Shown piece after piece: positions 51,456 through 60,598 of a stretch of 64,000 nt of DNA. Source of the DNA: Roseibacillus sp. Lineage in GTDB: Bacteria; Verrucomicrobiota; Verrucomicrobiia; Verrucomicrobiales; Akkermansiaceae. The position numbers were made by a program, and so were the translations under genes. How positions within the stretch are numbered: the stretch's first letter is position 1; each line of letters begins with the position of its first letter. The DNA lies in contig NZAC01000022.1 in assembly GCA_002686085.1 (NCBI GenBank), positions 1-64,000 on the forward strand, in the 5' to 3' direction. Under the pieces are notes generated by a model. It was not told where the DNA came from, did no database searches, and was given only the letters and a program-made list of their open reading frames with translations.

Positions 51456-54434
51456 CTAGGGCGCTTGGCCGTACTTCTTCTTGTGGAGAGCCCGAGCCTG
51501 CTTCTGCCAGCCATCCCGCCGGATTCGTTCCTTGAGGTTGAGATCTTCACTGATTGCTCGTACTTGCGGCGCTCTCCATTCGGCAACCTGCCGATAGGTG
51601 TAGATGCCCGCATCATGGAGGCGCTGGCAAATCACCTCTCCCACCCCCTGTAGTTTAGTGAGGTCATCGACGTCCTTAGGGGCCTTCCGGTATATTTTGC
51701 CCATTCGTGGGTCCTTCACCAACTTGACCTTGCTCTGCGGCGGCAGCTTGACCACCTCCTCCCCAGAGGAACCCTTCTGCGCAGCCTGCTTTTTGGAGCG
51801 CTTGGCAGGGCGCTTGGCAGCCTCGAGCTCTGCTTTCAACGCGGCAGCCGCCTCAACATACTGTTCGATCTGCTCCTTTTCGCGTTTCAGGGCAATGCGC
51901 AGAGCCTCCTCCGCGGCTTCACGGCCTGAATCGGCCTCTTTTCTTGCCGCTGAGACCGCCTCCTTGAGCGCATGCTCCCCTTCCAGCCTGACCACCTCCA
52001 CCGTCTTCTCGAGACGCTTCCTCTCTTCCTCGGCCTCCACAACAGCAGCTTCAACGGAAGTCAGCTTCTTGTTCAGGGTGTTTTGTTCCTCCTTTGACTT
52101 GGTGAGCTCGGTCTGAGCACGCCGAACCTGCTCTTGCGTGGAATGCAATTTCTCCTGAAGAGAATTCACCTCCTTCAACTTTTCTTCCGCCCCCACAAGC
52201 TCGGCACGCAATCCATTGATTTCTGTCCGCAGTATCCTACCAGCATCCTCAACCTGCTGACGTTCACGCTGCTGATCACTAAGCTCATGCTGAATCCGGT
52301 CTTTCTCCGCCTTGATCTGCTTGAGAAGCACCTCGGCCTTACTATCACCTGACAGAATCGCCATATGCTTATGAAGTTCTTTCTTCTCCTCACGCAGGCG
52401 GTGTAGCTCATCCGACCATTTCGCTTCGGATACCCGACACTGTTGCAGCTCTTCCTGCTCCCGTTCACGCTCCTGGCGCACCAGCTCAAGATCCAGCAGT
52501 ACTTGCTCTATCTCACGCCGGGCAGCCATCAGCTGATCTTTCAACACCGCCTCTTTACCCGAAGAATCCTCAAGCTCACTACTAACCCGCGCGAACCGCT
52601 CCTCAAGCTCTCCGATCGTCACGGCCAGCACCACCTTCTCTTCATTGGTTACTTTCAGCTTCTCATCCGTATCCTGGCATTTGCTCTGCAGTTCCCGGCT
52701 GTCTGATTCCAGCTTCGCCCTAGCTGATTCTACTTCCACAAGCTGCGCCTCCATTTTCTCAACGGCCTGCCTTGAGAGAAGCAGATCGCTCTCAAGCCGT
52801 GCCCGCTCATCTGCCATATTGGCAAGCTCGCGAGCCACTCCCTCCTTTTCTTGCTGAATTGTCCTCAGCTGCGCCTCCAGACTTCCACTTTTACCCTCTA
52901 ACTCTTCCAGCTGCTGGGAGTTTTTCTCGGCCTCTTCCTGATGCAATCTGGCCGCGGCCTCCGCCTGAGAGGAAAGTGTCTCCTCCGTTTTCCTTAATCG
53001 AACAAGCTCTCTCTCCCGAGTATCACGCTCGATAGCGTCAGCCTCCGCTCCCTTCCGGAGGGCGTCTCTTTCCTTCCGTGCCTCGAGAAGTTCCTCTGAG
53101 ACCTTCTCTGATTGCTTCTGATGGCCTTGTGCTTCCTTCTCGAGCCGAACCTTTGTTGCCTCATGGCGAGCTCTCGCCTTCTCCAGCTCGTTCTTTCCTT
53201 CATCACGCTCCCTTGTGATTGCAGCAAGGTTCCCCTCGATGACTTCACGCGTCTCGCGGAGCTTCTTGAGTTCTTCCTCAAACTTGGCTCTTTCTCCTGT
53301 CCCCTCTTTTTCTTGCGTTTCGATTCTTGCCTGAAGCATCTCACGCTCCTCCCGCAGGGCTGACAATTCCCTCTCTGTATCCACCCGCTGCCCCTCTAAC
53401 GAGGCAAGCGATTCTTCGAGAGCAACGCTGGCTCCCCGCAGAGATGAAAGCTCTCCCTCCAGCAGATCTTTGCCCTTCCTGTGGTCCTCTTCTTCTGCCT
53501 GCAACTTACTCTTGAGCTTTCCGCATTCTTCTCTGACGGCTATCAGCTCAGCTGCGTTTAGGTCCCGTTCTTGAGTCACCTCCCCCAGTGCACGCTTAAC
53601 CTCGTCACTCACTCCTTGGAGGTCGCGAAGCTCTCGTTCCGTTTTCCGCATGTCCGCCCGCTCGTCGACAAGATCACGCTCCAGCTTTTCTGCTGCAGCA
53701 CTCAGGCGATCCACCTCGGAAACTTTGTCCTCAAGTTGCTTTTCAAGCCCTCTGGTCTTTTTCTCCAGTGTTTTTAACTGACGGCTTGCAGCCTTCTCCG
53801 CGGCAGAGAGCTTCTTTCGGAGATCTCGCTCAGCAGATGCCAGCTCTTTTTCTAACGCTCGCTTCTCGACCTTGAATTTTTTCCTCTCATCTTTGGAAAC
53901 TACAGGGTCCGCCTGTCCGGTTCTCTCAGCTTCCCGTCTGCCTGCCGTGTGAGCCCCTCCAGAACCAGCCCCGCTTGGTGTCTGTGATGCCAGCCTCTTC
54001 TCGATCTCCTCCCTCTCGAGGTTCATCCCAGCCAGTTCCTTCTCGATACTCTTCTTCTGCTGGGCCATGTCAGCAAGGCTCGACTCCACCGCTGCTCTCT
54101 CCTTGCGGGCCACCTTCAGGATTTTTTCGAGTTCCTCGTTATCTCGCCGCAGGTCCGCTATTTTCCTCTCGAGATCCGGAGAGCTTCCCGTCGCACCCTT
54201 CAGAGCTCCGGCTTCCTGATAGTTCTTGAGGCGCTCCCGTTCCTTGCTCAAGGCAATCTCTACAACCTCGTTCACCTGCTCTGCTTCCTCGAGGCGCTGC
54301 CTCGATTCAATCTCCCCCGCACGATACTTCCCCCAGGCAAACCACCCAAGAGCCGCTCCCAGTAACGCCGCCGGCACAATGAGCAGCAAACTGTAGAGGC
54401 CATAATTGACCAGAAAATAGGTTATCGCATCCAT
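51456..54434 (-). CDS. Membrane-anchored long coiled-coil protein with C-terminal helix-hairpin-helix
   Basis: 992 residues. One transmembrane helix about 10-34 (YGLYSLLLIVPAALLGAALG) is followed by basic residues, predicting an outside N-terminus and a cytoplasmic body. Residues about 45-880 are nearly uninterrupted heptad-rich Glu/Lys/Arg/Leu coiled coil with SMC-like composition but no Walker motifs. The C-terminus (about 920-990) holds DLTKLQGVGEVICQRLHDAGIYTYRQVAEW and RIRRDGWQKQARALH in the helix-hairpin-helix pattern known from NuoE- and L21-associated tails, which can bind DNA or RNA. It is 29 bases downstream of the OmpA-type gene on the same strand. A tether between membrane and nucleoid, or an envelope-spacing filament, is a hypothesis. 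Confidence 0.8.
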   Translation of the reverse strand: MDAITYFLVNYGLYSLLLIVPAALLGAALGWFAWGKYRAGEIESRQRLEEAEQVNEVVEIALSKERERLKNYQEAGALKGATGSSPDLERKIADLRRDNEELEKILKVARKERAAVESSLADMAQQKKSIEKELAGMNLEREEIEKRLASQTPSGAGSGGAHTAGRREAERTGQADPVVSKDERKKFKVEKRALEKELASAERDLRKKLSAAEKAASRQLKTLEKKTRGLEKQLEDKVSEVDRLSAAAEKLERDLVDERADMRKTERELRDLQGVSDEVKRALGEVTQERDLNAAELIAVREECGKLKSKLQAEEEDHRKGKDLLEGELSSLRGASVALEESLASLEGQRVDTERELSALREEREMLQARIETQEKEGTGERAKFEEELKKLRETREVIEGNLAAITRERDEGKNELEKARARHEATKVRLEKEAQGHQKQSEKVSEELLEARKERDALRKGAEADAIERDTRERELVRLRKTEETLSSQAEAAARLHQEEAEKNSQQLEELEGKSGSLEAQLRTIQQEKEGVARELANMADERARLESDLLLSRQAVEKMEAQLVEVESARAKLESDSRELQSKCQDTDEKLKVTNEEKVVLAVTIGELEERFARVSSELEDSSGKEAVLKDQLMAARREIEQVLLDLELVRQEREREQEELQQCRVSEAKWSDELHRLREEKKELHKHMAILSGDSKAEVLLKQIKAEKDRIQHELSDQQRERQQVEDAGRILRTEINGLRAELVGAEEKLKEVNSLQEKLHSTQEQVRRAQTELTKSKEEQNTLNKKLTSVEAAVVEAEEERKRLEKTVEVVRLEGEHALKEAVSAARKEADSGREAAEEALRIALKREKEQIEQYVEAAAALKAELEAAKRPAKRSKKQAAQKGSSGEEVVKLPPQSKVKLVKDPRMGKIYRKAPKDVDDLTKLQGVGEVICQRLHDAGIYTYRQVAEWRAPQVRAISEDLNLKERIRRDGWQKQARALHKKKYGQAP

Positions 54435-54463
54435 GCGGAATCTGTCTCTTCAGCGGGGCTCTC

Positions 54464-55648
54464 TTACTTGACCATGATCTCTACCTGGTTATCACGGTCT
54501 CCCCCGGGAGCTACACCGAAGGAGCTGGTTTCAATTTGCCTCGGCAACACCCCGTGATCCACGAGAATCTTTCCAACGATTTCCGCCCTGAGGCGCGCAA
54601 GACGGCTATTTTCAGTCGCATTCCCGTCACGTGCTGGATGCCCTCCTACCGCGTAGCGGGCTCCCTCTCCCGCAGTAATAATCGCCCGTGCGGCGATAAT
54701 CACCTTGTCACGGTCACCGCTCTGGAGCTCTTCACTACCAGGGCGAAAGGTAACCACGCTGTCATTCAATTTACGTCGTAATTGCCCAAGCACGGTTCCA
54801 TTCTGCAGAGACTCAGGCTGGTATCCCGGAAAATGATACGGTGACGAGCGTAATACTAACTCATCCGAGACCATGTCCTTGGGGACGACCTCACTGGCCT
54901 TCGAAAGCCAATCGATTCTAAGCCCGCTGGTGGTGTCCCCTCCGATCGTCAATCTGCCTTTCCGGAGCTCCACACTACGATCGCCCTGCTCCCGAAAATA
55001 ATATGCGAGAAACTCTGCCCATGTCTCAACCCCCACAGGATCGACGACGAATTCACGCCGCTCGAGACCAGTGTCCCATCCCGGGAGCGCCTTGAGAGGA
55101 GCGGTTAGCTCAACCACCAGATCTTCGGAAACAACGCCACTCGCTCTGAAACGTCCTTTCTCCCTCTCCACCCGCAACCAGCCGGGCGCTCGTAGCTCAC
55201 TCGCACGGCCAACTACCCGCACTCCGGATAACCCGTCAACCCGGGCAACAACCCGGGCCCGCTGCGCATCTGAATCTACCGCCCCAGAAATGAAGGCATC
55301 AAGATAATCAAGCCGCACACCTGGATCGACCACCCCTTCCTCCTTCAGGATTCCCTCGACCTGACTCTCAAGTCTCGGCTTGAGCTCGCTGAGGAAAATC
55401 TGCCTGTGAAAATACCCAATACTGGGAATCAGAAGCAAGATCGCCAAAACTACGAAGCTCTTCACAAAGGAATGCTCGTCGACGGGAAGGCTGGCGACAA
55501 AAGAAAAATTCAGATCTCTGGCATTACGGAGAACAACTGCCCTGCAAGAGCTCTTTTTTAAGGAGGAAGGAGGCAGAACTCGTTCCCCGGGCTCAAGCCA
55601 ATCTACCCTTGGCCGCGATCCATTTTCCTCTCCGATGAACAATGTCAA
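54464..55648 (-). CDS. TM-BON-OmpA domain protein
   Basis: 394 residues. Order: a 60-residue hydrophilic N-tail, one transmembrane helix about 64-80, a BON-type repeat about 95-150 (LDAFISGAVDSDAQRARVVARVDGLSGVRVVG), a second region to about 290 that may be another BON-like pair, and an OmpA C-terminal domain about 295-394. The architecture matches ArfA/OmpATb of Mycobacterium. The peptidoglycan-binding motif reads GHPARDG ... N ... L ... RA: the Arg is kept (R354) but the diaminopimelate-coordinating Asp is Ala339. The start overlaps prmA by 56 bases; a GTG at 55465, directly before the helix, is an alternative. It is likely an inner-membrane protein facing the wall. Confidence 0.78.
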   Translation of the reverse strand: MTLFIGEENGSRPRVDWLEPGERVLPPSSLKKSSCRAVVLRNARDLNFSFVASLPVDEHSFVKSFVVLAILLLIPSIGYFHRQIFLSELKPRLESQVEGILKEEGVVDPGVRLDYLDAFISGAVDSDAQRARVVARVDGLSGVRVVGRASELRAPGWLRVEREKGRFRASGVVSEDLVVELTAPLKALPGWDTGLERREFVVDPVGVETWAEFLAYYFREQGDRSVELRKGRLTIGGDTTSGLRIDWLSKASEVVPKDMVSDELVLRSSPYHFPGYQPESLQNGTVLGQLRRKLNDSVVTFRPGSEELQSGDRDKVIIAARAIITAGEGARYAVGGHPARDGNATENSRLARLRAEIVGKILVDHGVLPRQIETSSFGVAPGGDRDNQVEIMVK

Positions 55649-56432
55649 AAGTCAGGCCTGCAGCCTGAGCGGCCTTCTCAGTATCGTCCCATTGATCCCG
55701 CAGAACCCCCGACAGGATCAGGCTCCCCCCAACCGCAAGAGCATGGGCCATTTTTTCAAAGGATCGCTGGAGCACGGCCGCAAAAAGATTCGCCACGATC
55801 ACATCATATGAATTACTCGGGATCCAATCATCCAGATCCGATTGTGAAACCACTACCCCGGACGCATTATTCCGCTCTACGTTACGCTGCGCCACCGAAA
55901 CCGCGTTGGGATCAAAATCCATCGCCTCACACCCAGCTGCACCTAGCAGGCTTGCCGCAATGGCCAGAACCCCTGTCCCGCACCCGAGATCCAGCATGCT
56001 CCAACCCTCCCCTTGCCGCCTCCCGGCCTCATCGGCGAGAAATCTCAGGCAAGAGGATGTGGTGGCATGGTCCCCGGTTCCAAAAGCCATTTCAGCCGGG
56101 ATAATCACTACAGCCCTGTCTCCCCTGTTCTTCTTCAGCTTCCTTAAGCTCACCGCATTTGTTTCGGAGGTCACCAGCAGGCAATCACGAATTTTCAGTG
56201 GCGGAAGGGGCTTCGCCGATTCTGAGACCCAGTCCACCTCCTTAAGATGTCGAATGACCCCTCCAAATTGCCCCACTAACTCAAGAGCGTCGCTCTCTCT
56301 TTCACAATAGAGATCTACTCGGAGAAACTTCCCATTTCTCAGCCTCGTAATAACGGCATTCTGATTCCCATGAAAACGCTCCTCCCAGAGATCTTCCTTA
56401 CTTATTGCCGAGCGCTTCGACCATACCCACAT
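55593..56432 (-). CDS. prmA: Ribosomal protein L11 methyltransferase
   Basis: 279 residues. The SAM-binding PrmA core is clear: FGTGDHATTSSCL, LDLGCGTGVLAIAASLLG, DFDPNAVSVAQRNVERN, and VANLFAAVLQRSFEKMAHAL, where NLF/NPP-like residues form the methyl-acceptor loop. GGSLILSGVLRDQ is the family's end motif. The ATG with GGAAG five bases upstream is preferred over a GTG four codons earlier. It methylates the L11 N-terminus and lysines. It overlaps the OmpA-type gene. Confidence 0.9.
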   Translation of the reverse strand: MWVWSKRSAISKEDLWEERFHGNQNAVITRLRNGKFLRVDLYCERESDALELVGQFGGVIRHLKEVDWVSESAKPLPPLKIRDCLLVTSETNAVSLRKLKKNRGDRAVVIIPAEMAFGTGDHATTSSCLRFLADEAGRRQGEGWSMLDLGCGTGVLAIAASLLGAAGCEAMDFDPNAVSVAQRNVERNNASGVVVSQSDLDDWIPSNSYDVIVANLFAAVLQRSFEKMAHALAVGGSLILSGVLRDQWDDTEKAAQAAGLTFDIVHRRGKWIAAKGRLA

Positions 56433-56588
56433 CGTTGCTTCCACGCTTTAAGTCACAGCCTTGCGGATAGCACAATAGAATCCTCTATATTTTATCAATC
56501 CACCCGGAAAGCCCTCATTAGACAGATCGCGGTGAGCACTCCCAGGCATCTGGGAATTTCACTTGCCCCTTCCGTATTCAAAAAACGA

Positions 56589-56987
56589 CTAGGAGTCATC
56601 AGGCGCCAATTGGATCAGTGTCCTGACAAGTTTTCTCTGATCTCCTTCAAAGTGGTCCTTGATCAAAGCACTCTGGTATTCCGGCGCTATGTCCCATGCA
56701 CTCAGGGTTTTACTCGCTCCGAGAAAGGCAAGAAGTCTGAGAGGATGATCGCAGGAATACGAATAGTGTGCCCGTCCCGCCCGCGCTGGCATCACCTGCA
56801 GAATTCGATCCCCATCAATCAAATGTAACCCGGGAACACATCGATCTCGCCCCTCCTCCAGCGCCTGCTCGTAGGAAGACACTTCGCTTTCCCAATCATA
56901 GGATTGCAAGAGCTCAAGACACTGCTCAAGGGAAGGCTCTGAAACCGCCTTCAACCTGCAGTCATAGTGCTGGATCCATACTTCCAC
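56589..56987 (-). CDS. Small protein of unknown function
   Basis: 132 residues starting at GTG with a GAGAG-like site; a TTG start at 57035 is an alternative. No family was recognised. Features: VEVWIQHYDCRLKAVSEPSLEQCLELL, ALEEGRDRCVPGLHLIDGDR, LRLLAFLGASKTL. Three of its cysteines (DCRLK, EQCLE, DRCVP) lie in the first half. No signal or membrane segment is present. Composition and codon pattern look genuine. It sits upstream of prmA on the same strand, with 156 bases between that contain a short TCCCAG/CTGGGA hairpin. Confidence 0.5.
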   Translation of the reverse strand: MEVWIQHYDCRLKAVSEPSLEQCLELLQSYDWESEVSSYEQALEEGRDRCVPGLHLIDGDRILQVMPARAGRAHYSYSCDHPLRLLAFLGASKTLSAWDIAPEYQSALIKDHFEGDQRKLVRTLIQLAPDDS

Positions 56988-57048
56988 ACCCGCTTCTCTC
57001 GTTCTCCCCGGTCTAAGTCCAGCCCGAAGCGACAATGAGGATCCGTGG

Positions 57049-57109
57049 GGTGCGGTGCGTTTTGGCCACTGGAGCTGGGTCCCTCACCGCCCCGCCTGAT
57101 GCGCCGCAC
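57049..57109. repeat. Intergenic inverted repeat
   Basis: GGTGCGG (57049-57055) pairs with CCGCACC (57103-57109). Four more inner positions pair as G-C or G-U (TGCG with TGCG), giving an 11-step stem around a 39-base loop. It lies between the small unknown gene and the DUF1549/1553 gene, about 137 bases before the latter. A cis-acting RNA structure or small RNA is possible; no known riboswitch class was recognised. Confidence 0.45.
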
Positions 57110-57246
57110 CTACGCCCGAGAAAGAGAGGTTCTACGGAGAAAAGGAATTCATCCCCGTCCTTGTAGTGCAGACGCATTGGTTGTATTTACTAGGGCCGTC
57201 ATATCCTTCCAAAAAATCGAGTAACTTTGGCCAGACCACTTAAACA

Positions 57247-59112
57247 ATGAGACGAATTCTCATTCTTCTTAGTTTCATTGCGGCTCCAATCATATCGGCC
57301 GCCGCCAAAGAGCAGGCCTATTGGGCTTTCCAGCCACTCACCCCGGTAAAAGTTCCCACCGAGGAAGCCAATCCATGGGCTCGGAACGCGATCGATCATT
57401 TTATCCTTGAAAATGCCCGAAAAAGGCAGCTTTCCCCAAATGCCAGCGCCACTCGCAACTCGCTGATCAGGCGCGCGTATTTTGACCTGATCGGCCTTGC
57501 CCCCTCGCGCAAAGAGGTCGAAGAGTTTACTGCAGACTCCTCACCCGGAGCCTACCACCAGCTCGTCTCTGAATTACTCTCCAGCCCACATTACGGGGAA
57601 CGGTGGGGTCGCCACTGGCTTGATGTAGCGCGCTTTGGCGAAAGCCACGGCTACGAGAGTGACAACGAGCGGCCAACCGCGTGGACCTATCGTGATGCCG
57701 TGATCCGGGCCCTGAATGAGGACATGCCTTTCGATAGGTTCACCCAGTGGCAGGTGGCAGGCGACTCCCTGAAAGGCGACGATGCTCTGGCTCAGGCGCT
57801 GACTGGATTTCTTACCGCAGGATCAACGGTAACTAACGTAGATGGAATAGACCGTGAAAAGGCCATGTATGATAAGATGGACGATATCGTCTCAGCTACC
57901 GGATCCGCATTCCTTGGCCTGACCATCGGTTGCGCAAGATGTCACGATCACAAATATGATCCGATTTCTCAGCGTGATTACTATCGTCTCGTCGGATTTT
58001 TTCTTCCGGGCAAACCAACAGATCGCAATGTCGCTATCGGCGACAAGGGTGGCACAGTCAAAGCGCTCACATGGAATGGTGGCAATACCCGCAAAAACCC
58101 ACTGTTGAGCAGGGGCGATGTTGAAGAGAAAGAAGGCGATGTTGGATCTGGAGTTTTGACTGTCCTCAGCCCCGATAGCAGTGACATCACCAACTGGATC
58201 CTTGAAACAGAAAATAAGGGGGGAGACGGCCGGCAAGGGCTGGCACGGTGGCTGACGGACGTTGATAAAGGTGCTGGGGCTTTGTTGGCACGGGTGATCG
58301 TAAACCGCCTCTGGCAACACCACTTCGGTGTTGGACTGGTCAAAACCAGCAATAATTTCGGCAGCGTCGGGGACAGGCCAACCAATCAGGATCTCCTCGA
58401 TTGGCTGGCCACCGAACTTATCAGAGAGGGATGGAGGCTGAAACCCATGCACAAGCTCATCATGACAAGTGCGACCTATATGCAGTCTACGGAGTGGGAC
58501 CAGAAGCGGCATGCGATAGACCCCGAAAACACCCTGCATTGGCGACGGCATCCGAGGCGGCTCGAAGCTGAAATTCTTCGTGACTCGATCATGAATACCG
58601 CTGGGACTCTGAACAGAAAACTCTACGGTCCAAGCGTCAAGCCGTGGGTATCCAGCGACGCGGTAAAGACAGGCTCGACCAATAAATGGCCAACCAATGT
58701 CAAGGATGGCCCGGAGACCTGGCGGCGCAGTATTTACGTCTTCATGCGGCGCTCGATGAGAGTTCCTTTCTTTGAAACCTTCGATGTTCCAGACGCCATG
58801 CAGAGTCGAGGTCTCCGGGAAAAAACTACTGTTCCGACCCAGGCACTGCTCCTGTTGAACAACCGGTTTGTTCGCCAGCAAGCTACTCATTTTGCTCAAC
58901 GGGTCATCGCCGCGGCCAAGGCGCGACCCACGGACTCCAAACCAGAGGAATGGCGGGCTATCGTGGAAGAGGCTTACTGGTTGGCTTTCTCGCGGCAGGC
59001 GACAGACACTGAGATCAAGCTGGGCACTGAGTTAATGGCAAAGGAGCAACAGACCGTTGAGAACTTCTGTCATATTCTTCTCACCCTGAACGAATTCGCC
59101 TATGTCGATTAA
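57247..59112 (+). CDS. DUF1549/DUF1553 protein with heme motif
   Basis: 621 residues with a signal peptide (ILILLSFIAAPIISAAA). DUF1549 about 45-250 includes LIRRAYFDLIGLAPS, HYGERWGRHWLDVARFGESHG and a CxxCH heme-type site C229-A-R-C-H233 in IGCARCHDHKYDPI. DUF1553 about 320-610 includes VIVNRLWQHHFGVGLV, RRLEAEILRDSI, SMRVPFFETFDVPD and TVPTQALLLLNN. Many family members carry an extra N-terminal cytochrome (PSCyt1) that is missing here. The family is typical of PVC bacteria and is paired with DUF1501 proteins; sulfated-polysaccharide or sugar oxidation roles are suspected, not proven. It overlaps the next gene by 11 bases. Confidence 0.9.
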   Translation: MRRILILLSFIAAPIISAAAKEQAYWAFQPLTPVKVPTEEANPWARNAIDHFILENARKRQLSPNASATRNSLIRRAYFDLIGLAPSRKEVEEFTADSSPGAYHQLVSELLSSPHYGERWGRHWLDVARFGESHGYESDNERPTAWTYRDAVIRALNEDMPFDRFTQWQVAGDSLKGDDALAQALTGFLTAGSTVTNVDGIDREKAMYDKMDDIVSATGSAFLGLTIGCARCHDHKYDPISQRDYYRLVGFFLPGKPTDRNVAIGDKGGTVKALTWNGGNTRKNPLLSRGDVEEKEGDVGSGVLTVLSPDSSDITNWILETENKGGDGRQGLARWLTDVDKGAGALLARVIVNRLWQHHFGVGLVKTSNNFGSVGDRPTNQDLLDWLATELIREGWRLKPMHKLIMTSATYMQSTEWDQKRHAIDPENTLHWRRHPRRLEAEILRDSIMNTAGTLNRKLYGPSVKPWVSSDAVKTGSTNKWPTNVKDGPETWRRSIYVFMRRSMRVPFFETFDVPDAMQSRGLREKTTVPTQALLLLNNRFVRQQATHFAQRVIAAAKARPTDSKPEEWRAIVEEAYWLAFSRQATDTEIKLGTELMAKEQQTVENFCHILLTLNEFAYVD

Positions 59113-60544
59113 TCTGGCTAACGCCTCTCTGGCGATGACACGTCGGGACCTCCTCTCCAACGCAGGATGCGGGTTTGGCTCCCTCGCCCTTGCGGGTCTG
59201 ATGGCAGATCAGCAGCTTCTGGCAAACACGGTTAGCGAATCGGACTCACCGCTATCCCCAAGGCAGCCTCACTTCAGCGCTCGTGCGAAGCGGGTAATTT
59301 TTCTTTTCATGTATGGAGGCCCAAGTCATGTGGACCTTTTTGATTACAAGCCCGCCCTCAAAAAATATGAGGGGAAAAACGTGAGCGAGGTCGTTGACAA
59401 AAAGGGTGCGCGAAGCGTCGGCGGCCTTTTCCCCTCTCCCTATAAATTTGCCCGCCATGGGCAAAGTGGGCACTGGGTCTCCGACCGCTACCCACACCTT
59501 TCAGGAATGATCGACCGGACCGCTATGCTCCGGGGCGTCTATGGCCATTCCATCAGCCATGCCCCGGCGCTTTTCGAACTCAATACCGGCATGATCCGGA
59601 CCGGGTTTCCAAGCGTAGGGTCGTGGGTCACCTACGGTCTAGGCTCTGACAATCGGGACCTCCCGGGATTTGTCGTTCTCTACGACTATCGCGGAGGGCC
59701 TATCGGAGGGGCCCCTAACTGGGGATCCGGCTTTCTTCCTGGAGCCTTTCAGGGAACGCCAGTCCGCTCAAAAGGCATCCCGATTCTGAATTTGAAGAGG
59801 CCCGATAGCTTAGCCCACTCCCAACAAAGAGAATTGCTTGATTATGCGAGTAAACTCAATCGTCACCATATGACTGGCTATCCTTCCGATAATGCTCTGG
59901 AGGCGCGCATTCAGTCATTTGAGCTTGCCTATCGAATGCAGTCAGCCGCGCCCGAGGCGTTGGATATTTCTCAAGAGAAGGAATCGACCCGAAGTCTCTA
60001 TGGCATTGAAAGCGGCAACCCTGGGGAGTATTTCGGTAGCCAATGCCTCATGGCAAGGCGTCTCGTTGAGCGCGGGGTGCGCTTTGTACAACTTTACTCT
60101 GGTGGAGGGCACGGAGATAATAACTGGGATGCTCACGGCAGCATTGTGGGCAATCACGATAAGCACTGTGCCGCCACGGACCAGCCCATCGCGGGCCTGC
60201 TGCAGGACCTCGAACAGCGAGGTCTTCTCGATGAAACTCTGGTAGTATGGGGAGGAGAATTCGGGCGTACCCCACAGAAACAGGGCGGCAATGGACGCGA
60301 TCACCACCCTTTTGGGTTTACCATGTGGATGGCTGGAGGCGGCATCAAGGGAGGCACCAGCTATGGTGAAACAGACGAAATAGGATACCACGCCACCGTA
60401 GACCGCACCTCTGTTCACGATATCCATGCCACGATCCTCCACCTCATGGGAATTAATCATAAGGAGCTTACCTATCACTTTAGCGGACGGGATTTCCGAT
60501 TGACGGATGTCGCCGGCAAAGTGATCGACAAAGTAATTGCCTGA
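59102..60544 (+). CDS. DUF1501 protein with Tat signal
   Basis: 480 residues. MTRRDLLSNAGCGFGSLALAG (residues 12-32 in part) is a twin-arginine signal, so export of a folded protein is expected; an internal ATG at 59135 would also keep it. The DUF1501 (sulfatase/alkaline-phosphatase-like) core shows VIFLFMYGGPSHVDLFDYKP, GHSISHAPALFELNTGM, GVRFVQLYSGGGHGDNNWD, LVVWGGEFGRTPQ, and NGRDHHPFGFTMWMAGGG. It is the standard partner of DUF1549/1553 proteins in PVC genomes. The substrate is unknown. Confidence 0.9.
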   Translation: MSINLANASLAMTRRDLLSNAGCGFGSLALAGLMADQQLLANTVSESDSPLSPRQPHFSARAKRVIFLFMYGGPSHVDLFDYKPALKKYEGKNVSEVVDKKGARSVGGLFPSPYKFARHGQSGHWVSDRYPHLSGMIDRTAMLRGVYGHSISHAPALFELNTGMIRTGFPSVGSWVTYGLGSDNRDLPGFVVLYDYRGGPIGGAPNWGSGFLPGAFQGTPVRSKGIPILNLKRPDSLAHSQQRELLDYASKLNRHHMTGYPSDNALEARIQSFELAYRMQSAAPEALDISQEKESTRSLYGIESGNPGEYFGSQCLMARRLVERGVRFVQLYSGGGHGDNNWDAHGSIVGNHDKHCAATDQPIAGLLQDLEQRGLLDETLVVWGGEFGRTPQKQGGNGRDHHPFGFTMWMAGGGIKGGTSYGETDEIGYHATVDRTSVHDIHATILHLMGINHKELTYHFSGRDFRLTDVAGKVIDKVIA

Positions 60545-60556
60545 GCCTGCCCCGCC

Positions 60557-60591
60557 CTTGGCGCTCATCCTGCACCGGAACCACCGCCAAG
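60557..60591. terminator. Hairpin between convergent genes
   Basis: CTTGGCG (60557-60563) and CGCCAAG (60585-60591) form a perfect 7-bp stem with a 21-base loop, between the DUF1501 stop and the kbl stop. There is no T tract; a bidirectional transcription end is inferred mainly from position. Confidence 0.4.
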
Positions 60592-60598
60592 TAACCTC

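Noticed and set aside
51604..54229. Series of plus-strand open frames opposite the coiled-coil gene
   Set aside because: They are antisense shadows caused by the Glu/Lys-rich codon bias; they lack start signals and protein-like composition.
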